From positions 1-64,000 of the forward strand of contig JAEYSV010000030.1 of assembly GCA_023434365.1 (NCBI GenBank): a DNA stretch of 64,000 nucleotides, given 5' to 3'. Every line of letters starts with the position of its first letter. Position 1 is the stretch's first letter. Positions 15,711-25,466 of the stretch are shown here, in pieces. The DNA comes from Bacillota bacterium. GTDB lineage: Bacteria; Bacillota; Clostridia; Lachnospirales; Lachnospiraceae. Under the pieces are notes generated by a model. It was not told the DNA's origin and made no database searches. It saw only the letters and a list, made by a program, of their open reading frames with translations. A program made the position numbers and the translations under genes.

Positions 15711-18581
15711 TTATCCTCGAATGGCATCAATTGGTTTCTTTCTTGCAATCCGGTAAACTGGTAAGAAACTAGCTGCAAACGCTACTCCTACACTTATAAT
15801 TAACATTAATATAACTTGTTTTAAACCGAATGATAATATCGTAATTAAAATACCATATTCATTACGAAGTACCTGATTGATAAACATGATTCCCGCAACC
15901 GTCACCATAATGGAGAGTACCCAATTAATTAAGGCGATCATTAAGCTTTCGTGGAAGAAAATCATGAAAACATCCTTGCTTGTTGCACCAACTGCTCGTA
16001 ATATACCTATTTGTCTCTTCTTATGTGCAATACTTGTTGCAATAAAGTTCATTAACATAATTGCAGCAAAGACTGCAAAACCAATTGCTACATATAAGGC
16101 CACCTTAGCAAATTCATCCACAAAGTCATTCACCTGGTACAATAGATAGGTAGCTGCATTACTTAACCGAACTCTTTTATCCGTATCCGACTCATCATAT
16201 ACCCACTTTACTATCTCACGAATCTCGGATTGCTTAGATGGCATCTTAGCAATTGCAAAAGGTGCAAATCCAAGTCTTTCAACACCAAAAGATTCAAGAA
16301 AACCGTCCTTAATATATAACTCATAGTCATAGGATTCTTCATAATACTGCATCGCTTCTTCCTCTTTTGAAAGTAAGACTCCGGCAATGGTATATTGCTT
16401 ACTAGACTGCTTCGACTCATCACTATACTGAGTAAACTCTAAACTAATTTCATCTGGGATAATTTCATCCTTTAACTCTAATAACACTTCTTGTGCCGCT
16501 TGATAAAGTACTGCCTTGTCTTTTGAATAGTTCGCACGTTCTTGAATTAATGTAAGCACATTCTTCTCTTGACCACCAGATAATACACGTAACATTTTAA
16601 TAAAGTTAAAGGATACTATTAATTCATCATCAGCGAGTTCCTCACTTTTTGGGTCTAAGTAGATAATATCTTTATTCAGGCTGTTATCCCATTGATAGCA
16701 ATTACGTGCGTCATAGTAATTTCCTTCTCCCATAATTAACATTAAATTAGACTCATTCCCATCAATTGCATAAGGTCGTTTTGAATTGATTAACTGCTGA
16801 TAATAATCCTTCGCAATATAGCCGATGGAATGAAAACTTTCTTTTAATACCGAATTCATTTCACTCTCAAGCATATAGTTAGCAAAACCAAATTCACCAG
16901 TTTGTTCCTCTTTAAGTGTCTGATAACGACTACTATCCCACCCTGTGTCTATAACACCAGAAATGACAAATTCTTTCCACTGTTTTGCTACTTCTAAGTT
17001 AAGCTTCTTCCCAATGATATCACCAGCATTGCTAACCTTTACTACCTTCGAATTCTCCCCTGACGTTTCCCTATAACCTGCTTCAATAAAGTGTTCTAAT
17101 AGATACGTCGTTATTACAATTTCATTTTCCTTCTTAGGCATCTCTCCTGTAATTGTAAACCCTAATTTATCCACATCCTCCTCGGATAAAGCTAAAAAAG
17201 AAGAAAGAATTGATGTGTAATATGGTCTGCGGGTACTCCCCTGTAGTGTCTCTACGTCACCAATATGTCCCAGAATTGAATAAGTTGTAGAATACAGGTC
17301 ATCTCGGTATGGAGCATAAAACGTCAAATCAGAATACTTCTCTTTCAAATCTTTAACTTGCCCCAGATCCATCATATTATCCTGAAACCAGCGGTAGTTT
17401 GCGGAACCTACTGCATCCTGCCCTACTAATGATAGATAATCTATGTTGGAATCTTTAATCGAATTTACCGTTGTTTCCACTCTATCATAGGACGATAGAG
17501 TATTAGAAAGACCAAACATGGAGAAAGCAACCATAGATAACAATATCGTAACAACCAATCTGAAACGTTTTGTGCGAAGGCTTGAAAACGCCATCTTCAA
17601 TGAGTCTTTAAGTGGTAAATGAGATCGAATCAGCTTGAATTCCTTCTCATCATATTCACCAAGAAACAATCCTACCTTTTTGGTACTTTCAAATACTTCC
17701 TGATTTCCATTTTGATCAATTCTTGCTTTTCCCTTATATACCTCATTTGCTTTTTGATCAAAGGATATTATGGTTTCACTCTTCGCATTACTCACATAAC
17801 GACGTATTTCATTAAGTTCTTCGTCCGACAGATGATAGCCAGCAGCAATATGAATCAACTTATCTTTTACTACCTGCATTCCTTTTGATCCATGATTAGC
17901 TTTTATAACAGTTTTTTTCACATCGCTGATAATCTCACCATCTGAGAATTCAATAATACGATCAGCATAGGTTTCTGCAAATTCCCTGTCATGGGAAACT
18001 ATGATGACTAGTTTCTCTTTCGATAATTTCTTTAACGTATCAAAAACCTGTTTTCCCGTATTAGAGTCAAGCGCTCCCGTAGGTTCATCTGCCATTATAA
18101 TTTGCGGTTCTTTAATTAACGCTCTAGCAATTGCAACACGCTGCTTTTGTCCTCCGGAAAGCTCATTTGGTTTTCGATTCCCGAAACCTGCCAGATCCAC
18201 TTTTTCAAGAATTGCCTCCACCCGTTCACTCGTTGCCTTCTTTCCCTGCAACTCAATCGCAAGTGCTATATTGGCACCTACCGTAAAATCTTCTAGAATG
18301 TTATATTCCTGAAAGATAAATCCAATAAACGTATTCCGGTAAGAATCAAAATCAGATTGGTTAAAGTCTTTAGATGACTTTCCACAGATTTCTATCTCTC
18401 CACAGTCAAACCGGTCTAGCCCTCCTAGCACATTAAGAAACGTGGATTTACCACTTCCTGATTTACCTAGGACAAACACCATCCCGGTTTCTTCGATTGA
18501 CAGGCTGATATCCTTTAATGCGACAACGTCCTCTGATTTTTTCATTCGATATGTCTTTGTTACATTACTGATTTTTAACAT
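15711..18581 (-). CDS. ABC transporter, fused ATPase-FtsX permease
   Basis: A 956-residue protein. Residues 1-230 are an ABC ATPase (Walker A GKSGSGKST at 39-47, LSGGQKQR signature, Walker B with DEPTGALD of the MacB/LolD group). A linker follows, then one membrane helix near 343-365, a large extracellular domain of about 480 residues, and three helices near 835-945 forming the FtsX permease core. This ATPase-permease fusion is like mechanotransmission-type MacB systems that act on envelope substrates or antimicrobial peptides. It lies 25 bp behind its histidine kinase and response regulator, which presumably induce it. RBS GGAGAG. Confidence 0.9.
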   Translation of the reverse strand: MLKISNVTKTYRMKKSEDVVALKDISLSIEETGMVFVLGKSGSGKSTFLNVLGGLDRFDCGEIEICGKSSKDFNQSDFDSYRNTFIGFIFQEYNILEDFTVGANIALAIELQGKKATSERVEAILEKVDLAGFGNRKPNELSGGQKQRVAIARALIKEPQIIMADEPTGALDSNTGKQVFDTLKKLSKEKLVIIVSHDREFAETYADRIIEFSDGEIISDVKKTVIKANHGSKGMQVVKDKLIHIAAGYHLSDEELNEIRRYVSNAKSETIISFDQKANEVYKGKARIDQNGNQEVFESTKKVGLFLGEYDEKEFKLIRSHLPLKDSLKMAFSSLRTKRFRLVVTILLSMVAFSMFGLSNTLSSYDRVETTVNSIKDSNIDYLSLVGQDAVGSANYRWFQDNMMDLGQVKDLKEKYSDLTFYAPYRDDLYSTTYSILGHIGDVETLQGSTRRPYYTSILSSFLALSEEDVDKLGFTITGEMPKKENEIVITTYLLEHFIEAGYRETSGENSKVVKVSNAGDIIGKKLNLEVAKQWKEFVISGVIDTGWDSSRYQTLKEEQTGEFGFANYMLESEMNSVLKESFHSIGYIAKDYYQQLINSKRPYAIDGNESNLMLIMGEGNYYDARNCYQWDNSLNKDIIYLDPKSEELADDELIVSFNFIKMLRVLSGGQEKNVLTLIQERANYSKDKAVLYQAAQEVLLELKDEIIPDEISLEFTQYSDESKQSSKQYTIAGVLLSKEEEAMQYYEESYDYELYIKDGFLESFGVERLGFAPFAIAKMPSKQSEIREIVKWVYDESDTDKRVRLSNAATYLLYQVNDFVDEFAKVALYVAIGFAVFAAIMLMNFIATSIAHKKRQIGILRAVGATSKDVFMIFFHESLMIALINWVLSIMVTVAGIMFINQVLRNEYGILITILSFGLKQVILMLIISVGVAFAASFLPVYRIARKKPIDAIRG

Positions 18582-18606
18582 TACTTTCTCTCCTACGAAT
18601 CCTATT

Positions 18607-20526
18607 TTAATTCACTCTTGCAAATGATAGAGTTACCTTGAATAAATCTCCTTCGATTGAAATTGACATGTTCCCTTTCTGTAAAGATGTCAAAGTTTCT
18701 GCAATAGATAACCCAAGTCCACTTCCTTCCGTATTTCTTGCACTATCCCCACGGACAAAACGCTCTATTAATTCCTCACTTGGAATATTAAGTTCCTCTT
18801 TTGAGATATTTTTTAACGTGATCGAAACATTATTATCATGATCTGCATTAACATCAATATATACTCTGGTACATGGCATGGAATACTTACAGATATTAGA
18901 CAACAGGTTATCAAATACTCGCCATAATAGGTTTCCATCTGCCAGAATCGATAACTCTTCATCAGAGCGTACAATGGTGGTTAACTCACAGCCCGCAAAC
19001 TTATCTTCATACTCTGCCAATACCTGTGTCAATAATTCTGCCACTTGAAGTTTAACCATATTTACTGGCATATTGCCAGTCGTTGCCTTCGACACATCCA
19101 CCAAATCTATCACTAACTTCTTTAACCTCATGGACTGACGCTCTAAGACTTCCAGATACTCGCCTGCACGATCATTATTTAGTTCTTCCTTCTTAAGTAA
19201 GTCCACATAATTAATGATGGATGTAAGCGGAGTTTTAATATCATGCGAAACATTAGTGATTAATTCCGTCTTCATTCGCTCACTTTTCAGCTGATTGTTA
19301 ACCGCAATCTGTAATACCTCCCCAATCTTGTTCACTGTCAATGCATGTTCTTTCAATATCCCAGGCATGCCATTCATATTCACTTTTTCCTTTAAATTGC
19401 CCTGACCAATTTGCTCACAACAAGCTGTAATTTGTTTAAACCGGACCAGCCAATACAAAAGGAGTACAAATACGGCTATGGAAAGCATTACCTGACCAAA
19501 GAACAAAAAGAAGGAAATAAAAGAACCGTTTACAATGGCAATTAATAAAAATACAAAGTGACAGGATATTATCATTAAAGCAATTAGAATCGGTCTAACT
19601 ATTAACGAACGTTTGCTCCATAGTTCATTGATACGAATAAACCAAAACCAACTTATTCTGTAGATTAATGTATTTTTTAATAATACTTTCGCTTTCACAC
19701 GTCGTATAAAGCTAAACAAATATACTAGGCCAAGTAGTGCTATCATCGCGAACGGAATACTAAGTATAGTTTTTTCCACGATAAAATTCTCATAATCAAA
19801 TAGAAATCTGTCTGAAAGAGTACCTAGTAAAAAAAATAGTAAAATAACTCCCAAACATCCCATAATTAATGTAAACACTTCGAATGGAATTTTATCGATT
19901 CCTGTTAGTCTTATTCCTTCCTGTCCTTTTCTATGTCCACTGCTAAAAACCAGATACACGAAGGAAATTAAAAAAGGTATTCCTGTAATTCCAGCTAATA
20001 AAAAAATGTTTTCTCCAAATTCGCTATATTTTTCACATTTTTGCTTAACCTCATAAACCCATCCACCAGCAGTAGGGTTACTCTTTACATAGATTACTGC
20101 ATCGATTACGTAATTACTTATTGGTTCATAACTTCCAAATAAATAATTATAATTTTGAGTAAATACCCTACTGTATTGCTCCTCTTTTACAGTAGTATCT
20201 AATAGTATCTTCCTATTTACAGATAACCTCACTGCGATGTTTGAATCTTCAAATAATACCTCGTTTTTTAAGTCAGTCAATCTCTCCTGATTCAAAGTTA
20301 TTTGTCCATTATTTTCAGTAGCAGCTGAAAGTAACAGATTATCGAAAGTCCATTCTCGATTATATAGCTCTGAAATAAAAACCCGACTTTCCGCAAAGCT
20401 CTTTTCTGTAAACACCAGTCCACTATCCGATAATTGTTTTAGAACAAAGCAACTATATATCAATATAATTGTGCTAATTACTATAACCGCTCCTGCTGCT
20501 CTTTTCATAACAACATTAGTTTTCAT
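18607..20526 (-). CDS. Sensor histidine kinase
   Basis: A 639-residue membrane kinase. N-terminal helix (about 10-30), an extracellular sensor of about 130 residues, then further membrane segments near 170-190, 215-240, 250-275 and 310-360, a HAMP-like linker, HisKA with phospho-acceptor His428 in VSHDIKTP, and a HATPase domain (N box NLLSNICKY, G box GSGLGLS). Such a long multi-helix N-terminus differs from the short intramembrane-sensing BceS kinases. It is 14 bp behind the response regulator and directly before the ABC fusion. RBS GGGGAGG supports the ATG. Confidence 0.92.
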   Translation of the reverse strand: MKTNVVMKRAAGAVIVISTIILIYSCFVLKQLSDSGLVFTEKSFAESRVFISELYNREWTFDNLLLSAATENNGQITLNQERLTDLKNEVLFEDSNIAVRLSVNRKILLDTTVKEEQYSRVFTQNYNYLFGSYEPISNYVIDAVIYVKSNPTAGGWVYEVKQKCEKYSEFGENIFLLAGITGIPFLISFVYLVFSSGHRKGQEGIRLTGIDKIPFEVFTLIMGCLGVILLFFLLGTLSDRFLFDYENFIVEKTILSIPFAMIALLGLVYLFSFIRRVKAKVLLKNTLIYRISWFWFIRINELWSKRSLIVRPILIALMIISCHFVFLLIAIVNGSFISFFLFFGQVMLSIAVFVLLLYWLVRFKQITACCEQIGQGNLKEKVNMNGMPGILKEHALTVNKIGEVLQIAVNNQLKSERMKTELITNVSHDIKTPLTSIINYVDLLKKEELNNDRAGEYLEVLERQSMRLKKLVIDLVDVSKATTGNMPVNMVKLQVAELLTQVLAEYEDKFAGCELTTIVRSDEELSILADGNLLWRVFDNLLSNICKYSMPCTRVYIDVNADHDNNVSITLKNISKEELNIPSEELIERFVRGDSARNTEGSGLGLSIAETLTSLQKGNMSISIEGDLFKVTLSFARVN

Positions 20527-20540
20527 ATGATCCTCCCCTT

Positions 20541-21245
20541 CTACCTATTTCCTTTTGCATCCACTGCAAGGCTATATCCTCTACCCCATACAACCTTCAG
20601 ATACTGTGGATTAGCCGGATCAATCTCTATTTTTTCTCTCAAATGCCTGATATGTACCGCTACGGTAGACTCAGAACCAATCACACTCTCATTCCAGACT
20701 TTCGTATAGATTTCTTTACTCGAAAACACTTTTCCAGGATTGCTTAAAAATAGCTTTAATATCTCGTATTCAATTGGCGTCAATTTGACTACCTGCTCAT
20801 TAACGGTCACTTCCTTGGCTTTATCATCCATACGCAGTCCCTCAAACATAAACACTTCTTCCTCTACAACAATACCACCTAATTTGGTAAACCTTCGTAG
20901 TTGAGATTTGACTCTGGCAAGTAATTCTAACGGGTTAAATGGCTTCGTTACATAATCATCTGCTCCAACAGTCAGACCTAGTATCTTATCCATATCTTCA
21001 CTCTTTGCAGTTAATAATATTACAGGTACATTACTGATTTCGCGTATTTTTGTCATAGCTGCAATTCCATCCATCATAGGCATCATAATATCTAAAATAA
21101 CTAAGGAAACTTCCTCCTTCGTTACAAGATCAAGCGCTTCTTTCCCGTTATATGCTTTCAACACGTGATACTCCTCACTAGCAAGATAAATACTGATTGC
21201 ATTTACGATATCCTTTTCATCATCACAAACTAATATATTAGTCAT
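20541..21245 (-). CDS. OmpR/PhoB-family response regulator
   Basis: A 234-residue regulator: receiver domain with acidic pocket DDEKD and phospho-acceptor Asp52 in VILDIMMP, conserved Lys in TKPF, and a winged-helix DNA-binding domain (about 130-230, ending RGYSL). It heads the operon and should be phosphorylated by the adjacent kinase and switch on the ABC fusion. RBS AAGGAG precedes the ATG. The 230 bp upstream contain imperfect repeats of CATCG and TATAC, which could be operators, but no clean site was identified. Confidence 0.94.
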   Translation of the reverse strand: MTNILVCDDEKDIVNAISIYLASEEYHVLKAYNGKEALDLVTKEEVSLVILDIMMPMMDGIAAMTKIREISNVPVILLTAKSEDMDKILGLTVGADDYVTKPFNPLELLARVKSQLRRFTKLGGIVVEEEVFMFEGLRMDDKAKEVTVNEQVVKLTPIEYEILKLFLSNPGKVFSSKEIYTKVWNESVIGSESTVAVHIRHLREKIEIDPANPQYLKVVWGRGYSLAVDAKGNR

Positions 21246-21393
21246 TGTACATACTCCTTTTTACTACTCTATTGATAACCGATGACCATAACGATGTCAG
21301 TTCACAAGCATACTAACTTAACGTATGTATCTAGTATACAGATTCATTTTTTAAATACCAAGTGGGAAAACCTTTAAGATTCTATTAAGAAAC

Positions 21394-21448
21394 AAAAAAA
21401 CCCTCTTGCATTAGATAGTTTTATAAAAAACGTTCTCATACAAGAGGG
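21394..21448 (-). terminator. Intrinsic terminator of the Bax-inhibitor gene
   Basis: Arms CCCTCTTG and CAAGAGGG enclose a loop of about 32 nt, followed by seven Ts on the minus strand, 27 bp after the stop codon. Confidence 0.82.
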
Positions 21449-21474
21449 CATACTTATTGATTTGATATTTTAAT

Positions 21475-22341
21475 CTATTTTCTTTTCCCAAACAACATTA
21501 GCAAGCGTAAAAAGATATTAATAAAATCAAGATACAACTGGAGTGCACCGAACATAGCCAGTGCCGCTTCACTTTGTTGGCTCTTCGAATCCACCATACT
21601 TTTAATCCTTTGAACATCGTATGCTGTAATTCCTACGAATAATACGATAGCAACAATGGTACAAATAAAATCTAGCGTTCCACTATTTAAAAAAATATTA
21701 ACTACTGTAGCTCCAATAATTGCAATCAACCCCATATAACAATAAAATCCTATGGTACTCATATTTCTTTTCGTTGTTAGACCAAAAATACTAAGAATAC
21801 CGAAGAGAACGGCTGTTACAAAAAATATAAACTTAATGGACTCTAAATCATAAAGAAAGAATATAAACGACATTGTAATTCCATTCACTATAGAATATGC
21901 CAATAACATCACTGCCGAAACTAACACATAATCTCTTTTCATAAGAAATGATGCAGTAAAAACAATCACTAATTCCGCAATGATTAGACCATAAAACAAA
22001 GAATTATCAAATACCATATCCCAGAAGAAACCAGAATCATATGCGGTAATAGCACTAATACCAGAAATCAGTAGTACAAGGAACATTACAACAAAAGATT
22101 TGGCAACCACTCGGTCACTTATATCGTGTAAATGTTCTTGTGGAACTGACATATACACTGGATTAAAATCGTCATAATTAGGATATGCAGTATTATTCAT
22201 CTGTTGTGAGTTTACCTGGTTACTATAAGCATTGTTCTGATAAGCATTGTTCTGATAAGCATTATTCTGATAACCGTTCGTATTGTAATTTTGCGAGCTT
22301 TGGAAATTGTTATTGCTGTTATTTGTAGTATTGTTCACCAT
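21475..22341 (-). CDS. Bax inhibitor-1/YccA family membrane protein
   Basis: A 288-residue protein. Residues 1-70 are rich in Asn and Gln with repeats of YQNNA and have no membrane segment; residues 85-285 form about seven helices of the BI-1/TMBIM fold, ending with the conserved LYLDFINIFLRLL. Bacterial members can act as pH-sensitive calcium leak channels and as partners of FtsH; the role here is unknown. The Asn/Gln-rich N-terminus is unusual and is encoded by a 15-bp tandem repeat. RBS GGAG precedes the ATG. Confidence 0.88.
   Translation of the reverse strand: MVNNTTNNSNNNFQSSQNYNTNGYQNNAYQNNAYQNNAYSNQVNSQQMNNTAYPNYDDFNPVYMSVPQEHLHDISDRVVAKSFVVMFLVLLISGISAITAYDSGFFWDMVFDNSLFYGLIIAELVIVFTASFLMKRDYVLVSAVMLLAYSIVNGITMSFIFFLYDLESIKFIFFVTAVLFGILSIFGLTTKRNMSTIGFYCYMGLIAIIGATVVNIFLNSGTLDFICTIVAIVLFVGITAYDVQRIKSMVDSKSQQSEAALAMFGALQLYLDFINIFLRLLMLFGKRK
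22223..22275. repeat. 15-bp tandem repeat inside the Bax-inhibitor gene
   Basis: About three and a half copies of a 15-bp unit coding YQNNA on the minus strand, nearly identical at DNA level, so the copy number may vary between strains. Confidence 0.7.
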
Positions 22342-22439
22342 TTTTCTCCATCCCCTTTTGAAAAAATAATGTTACAAGTTTACATTCAATATATTTATGG
22401 TTAATTGTACCATTTTCATGATATATTTGCACCACTTTT

Positions 22440-22943
22440 TTAAAACCTACGAATCATATCTTGACTATCGTCCTCGGTTTTAATTATTTTCTTTATCTGA
22501 ATATAATAACCATAATTATCATTTACCTGAATATAGACCCGGTCACCTTCTTTACGGCCAAGGATAGCCTTTCCCAGAGGTGACTCAATACTGACCATAT
22601 TTTTAAGAGCATTCTGTCTGACGGTAGTTACCAATCGGTAAGTTTCTGTCATGTCATCTTCTTCAAAGTACACTTCTATTGTATTATTGATACCAATTTC
22701 ATCAAGATTAGAAGCATCGTCTACGATTTTAGCTGTTTTTATCATGCGCTCCAGATACCGAATCCGACCTTCATTGATATTTTTATCTCGCTTCGCAGCA
22801 TAATACTCAAAGTTTTCACTTAGATCACCTTGTGCTCTCGCTTCTTTTACCGCTTCAATTGCTTCTTTTCTTACAACCAATTTACGATATTCGATCTCTT
22901 CTTCAATTTTCTTAATATCACTTTTGGTTAACTCATTATGCAT
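22440..22943 (-). CDS. greA: GreA/GreB-family transcription elongation factor
   Basis: A 167-residue Gre factor: an N-terminal antiparallel coiled coil (about 6-75) with the conserved basic-acidic tip EARAQGDLSENFEYYAA, which carries the acidic residues that reach the RNA polymerase active site, then a C-terminal FKBP-like domain (SPLGKAILGRKEGD). It rescues backtracked RNA polymerase by stimulating transcript cleavage. Slightly longer than GreA of E. coli (158). RBS GAGGTGGG precedes the ATG, with an extended -10 promoter upstream. No ribosomal or tRNA-synthetase neighbour is present. Confidence 0.88.
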   Translation of the reverse strand: MHNELTKSDIKKIEEEIEYRKLVVRKEAIEAVKEARAQGDLSENFEYYAAKRDKNINEGRIRYLERMIKTAKIVDDASNLDEIGINNTIEVYFEEDDMTETYRLVTTVRQNALKNMVSIESPLGKAILGRKEGDRVYIQVNDNYGYYIQIKKIIKTEDDSQDMIRRF

Positions 22944-22975
22944 CGTTATCCCACCTCACTATACCATCTTAGTAA

Positions 22976-22984
22976 ATTATAGCA
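22976..22984 (-). promoter_or_regulatory. Extended -10 promoter of greA
   Basis: Minus strand TGCTATAAT, a TGn-extended -10, about 33 bp before the ATG. The -35 region is weak, as is common with extended -10 promoters. Confidence 0.5.
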
Positions 22985-23039
22985 TAAGGGTAGATAAATC
23001 TCTAATAATGAAATGAAATATTTGCAAGTAAATAGTAAA

Positions 23040-24371
23040 TTATTTCATAAATACAAATGAAATTAATTCAAACAGGCTTCTGCCTTTAAAATAGTCAGTA
23101 AAGTATCCTCCAAAGTCATCTTGAACACACAAATATACAGCATGTCTACCCGTTACATTCTTTACTCTGCATTTTACAATGGCATCATCTAGCCCAATAT
23201 TACAGCAACCAATTTCTTCTCCATTGACAGGATCATCTATCAAAATTCTAAGTTTCGCTTTACATCCGTTTCCTCTTATATTGGCAGCAAACTCCATTGT
23301 TTTACTTGAATAATCATCGCCAAACTCATAGTATTTGTAACCAATGACACACCCATCAGTAATATTGGTAATGACTCTAGTAAATACATTTCTCTCTGTA
23401 ATATAGCAGCCACCGGTAATCACGCAGGCAATTTCTGCTGGCGTAATCTCATATGGGGAAAGAAAATCTTCAAAACCAAGAGAGGTCATTTCTACCTGAG
23501 GGATAGTTCCGTCTTCAAGAATCTGGATTTTTTCTACACAGGCTCTTCTAGACATGATCGTATCATTCGTCATTCTATGATAAAAGATATACCATTGATC
23601 TTTGATTTTACAGATCGAGCCATGATCATTGCCGCCAAAATAATCCACCCCATTGTCTACAATGATACCACGATACGTAAACGGACCTGTTGGAGACTTG
23701 CTCGTTGCATATACAAGTCTGCTTCCTTGTTTTGGTGAGTATATCATATAATAGGTATCCCCCACTTTGCGTGGAGAGCATGCTTCGAAGAATTCAAACG
23801 GTGCATCTACCGGAATGATATTAGCTTGATAAGACCCATCAATTACCTCATACATATTTTCTGGATTCAGTTTAGCCATGTAGGAAGATAGATAGCCACA
23901 GTAAATATAAACACTTCCATCATCATCTACAAGTACACCTGGGTCAATGAAGGAGCCGTGATCGTAAAGTGATTCATCTTTGTCTGCTGGAATACGATAT
24001 TCGAAGGTTGACAGTAACTTAAAAGGCCCTTCCGGTTTGTCGCTTACCGCAACACAGCCTTTTGCTCCTACGATATAGGCGTAAAGATAGTACTTCTCAT
24101 CTTTTTCTACTACATCAGGCGCATAAAGATCATTGGTTGTCCAGTCAACATCTGATTCATGGTCTTCATCTTGATTCGTATGAAATATGTCGCCATGACA
24201 AATCCATTTTGATAAGTTATTTACATCAGCAGACCATACCTTTAATTTGGTGTCACAGAATTTATCAGAACCTGCCTGATCATGTGATCCATAGATATAT
24301 ACACGGTCACCAAACACACGAGGTTCTCCGTCCGGAATGTACTCCCATTTTGGTAGATAAGGATTAGCCAT
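23040..24371 (-). CDS. Glycoside hydrolase family 43 enzyme
   Basis: A 443-residue enzyme without a signal peptide. The N-terminal five-bladed propeller of GH43 is seen: IPDGEPRVFGDRVYIYGSHD with the likely base Asp, SFIDPGVLVDDDGSVYIYCGY with the modulating Asp, and FFEACSPRK with the likely acid Glu. The last 120 residues look like a CBM6-type beta-sandwich. Such enzymes are beta-xylosidases or alpha-L-arabinofuranosidases acting on imported oligosaccharides. The start at 24371 follows AAAGGAG; the longer frame is unsupported. It is divergent from an AraC regulator that probably controls it. Confidence 0.9.
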   Translation of the reverse strand: MANPYLPKWEYIPDGEPRVFGDRVYIYGSHDQAGSDKFCDTKLKVWSADVNNLSKWICHGDIFHTNQDEDHESDVDWTTNDLYAPDVVEKDEKYYLYAYIVGAKGCVAVSDKPEGPFKLLSTFEYRIPADKDESLYDHGSFIDPGVLVDDDGSVYIYCGYLSSYMAKLNPENMYEVIDGSYQANIIPVDAPFEFFEACSPRKVGDTYYMIYSPKQGSRLVYATSKSPTGPFTYRGIIVDNGVDYFGGNDHGSICKIKDQWYIFYHRMTNDTIMSRRACVEKIQILEDGTIPQVEMTSLGFEDFLSPYEITPAEIACVITGGCYITERNVFTRVITNITDGCVIGYKYYEFGDDYSSKTMEFAANIRGNGCKAKLRILIDDPVNGEEIGCCNIGLDDAIVKCRVKNVTGRHAVYLCVQDDFGGYFTDYFKGRSLFELISFVFMK

Positions 24372-24502
24372 AAGTAATCTCCTTTTGTTATTGTAATTTA
24401 ATACAAACCATTGATTCATAACTTGGTAATATGATACAGCTATGTACCTTAGTTCATATTAGCTTTATCGTATATAACTTAACTAATTGAGACAATAAAG
24501 TA

Positions 24503-24594
24503 TTGTGCTAATGTAATTAACCTTTTGTGCAATCTTAAGTCTCATTTACTAATAAAATCCTAAAATTATTGCTCTGGTATATTTCTTTTTGTGC
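24503..24594. promoter_or_regulatory. TTGTGC direct repeats between GH43 and the AraC gene
   Basis: TTGTGC occurs at 24503-24508, 24525-24530 and 24589-24594, all on the plus strand. The first two are exactly 22 bp apart, close to two helical turns, as for AraC-family half-sites. This 290-bp divergent region otherwise holds only AT-rich DNA and the two ribosome sites. Confidence 0.45.
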
Positions 24595-24661
24595 AGTTAA
24601 AGGGTAAAATATTGTTACTTATAAAGAAAGTATCCTTATTGAAAGGTCTGGAGGAAACAAT

Positions 24662-25462
24662 ATGCGAATACAAAGCATTGGATATAATCATCCACATGAT
24701 AAAAACTTCATTATTGATCGTCCAAGCGGAAGTGGAAGCTGGTTATTTCTATTAATTAAGACTCCCGCTATTTTTGAGATGGACGGTGTACAGCAGATAA
24801 TTAAAAAGAACTCCATCCTTATTTATCAAGAAAAGACTCCTCAGTATTATCGTGCAATAGAGGATGTTTATATTGATGACTGGTTTCATTTTAGTGTTGA
24901 TAAGGAAGACCAGTTATTCTTTGAGAATTTAAAAATCCCAGTTGACACTCCTGTTCCCATAAACGAGATTAGTGAGATTACTTTTTTGATTCGTAATATG
25001 ACCTATGAATTTTATTCTACAGGGCAGCATAAAGAAGAAATTCTAACTCACTATCTTAAACTATTGTTTTATATAGTAAGCGAAAAACTCTATTCTCCTA
25101 TAGAAACCGGATATGTTGGTAAATCAGAAAATTTCACTAAGATTCTTACCCTCCGTGCAGATATCTACAACATGCCACAAAAAAATTGGTCAATCCCCCT
25201 AATATCCAAGGAATTGACCATGAGTCGAAGTAGTTTACAGCACACCTATAAAAAAATATTTGGTTCTAGTATTATGGAGGATGTGATAAACAGCCGGTTA
25301 AACCGAGTACGTTATTACTTATCTACCTCCCAGATGACACTTAAGGAAATTACAGAGCAGTGTGGTTACACTAATGAAATTCATTTAATCAGACAGTTTA
25401 AGCAACGTTTTCATAAAACACCTTCAGAGTTTAGGACAGTTATTCGCAAAGAGGAGGGATGA
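24662..25462 (+). CDS. AraC-family transcriptional regulator
   Basis: A 266-residue regulator with an N-terminal cupin-like sugar-sensing domain (about 1-150) and two C-terminal helix-turn-helix units (about 170-262, with ISKELTMSRSSLQHTYKK and ITEQCGYTNEIHLIRQFKQRF ending in the TPSEFR signature). It is divergent from GH43, so it is probably its activator; the TTGTGC repeats between them are candidate sites. GGAGG lies 7 nt before the ATG. It is one of only three plus-strand genes of the window. The inducing sugar is unknown. Confidence 0.92.
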   Translation: MRIQSIGYNHPHDKNFIIDRPSGSGSWLFLLIKTPAIFEMDGVQQIIKKNSILIYQEKTPQYYRAIEDVYIDDWFHFSVDKEDQLFFENLKIPVDTPVPINEISEITFLIRNMTYEFYSTGQHKEEILTHYLKLLFYIVSEKLYSPIETGYVGKSENFTKILTLRADIYNMPQKNWSIPLISKELTMSRSSLQHTYKKIFGSSIMEDVINSRLNRVRYYLSTSQMTLKEITEQCGYTNEIHLIRQFKQRFHKTPSEFRTVIRKEEG

Positions 25463-25466
25463 AGTT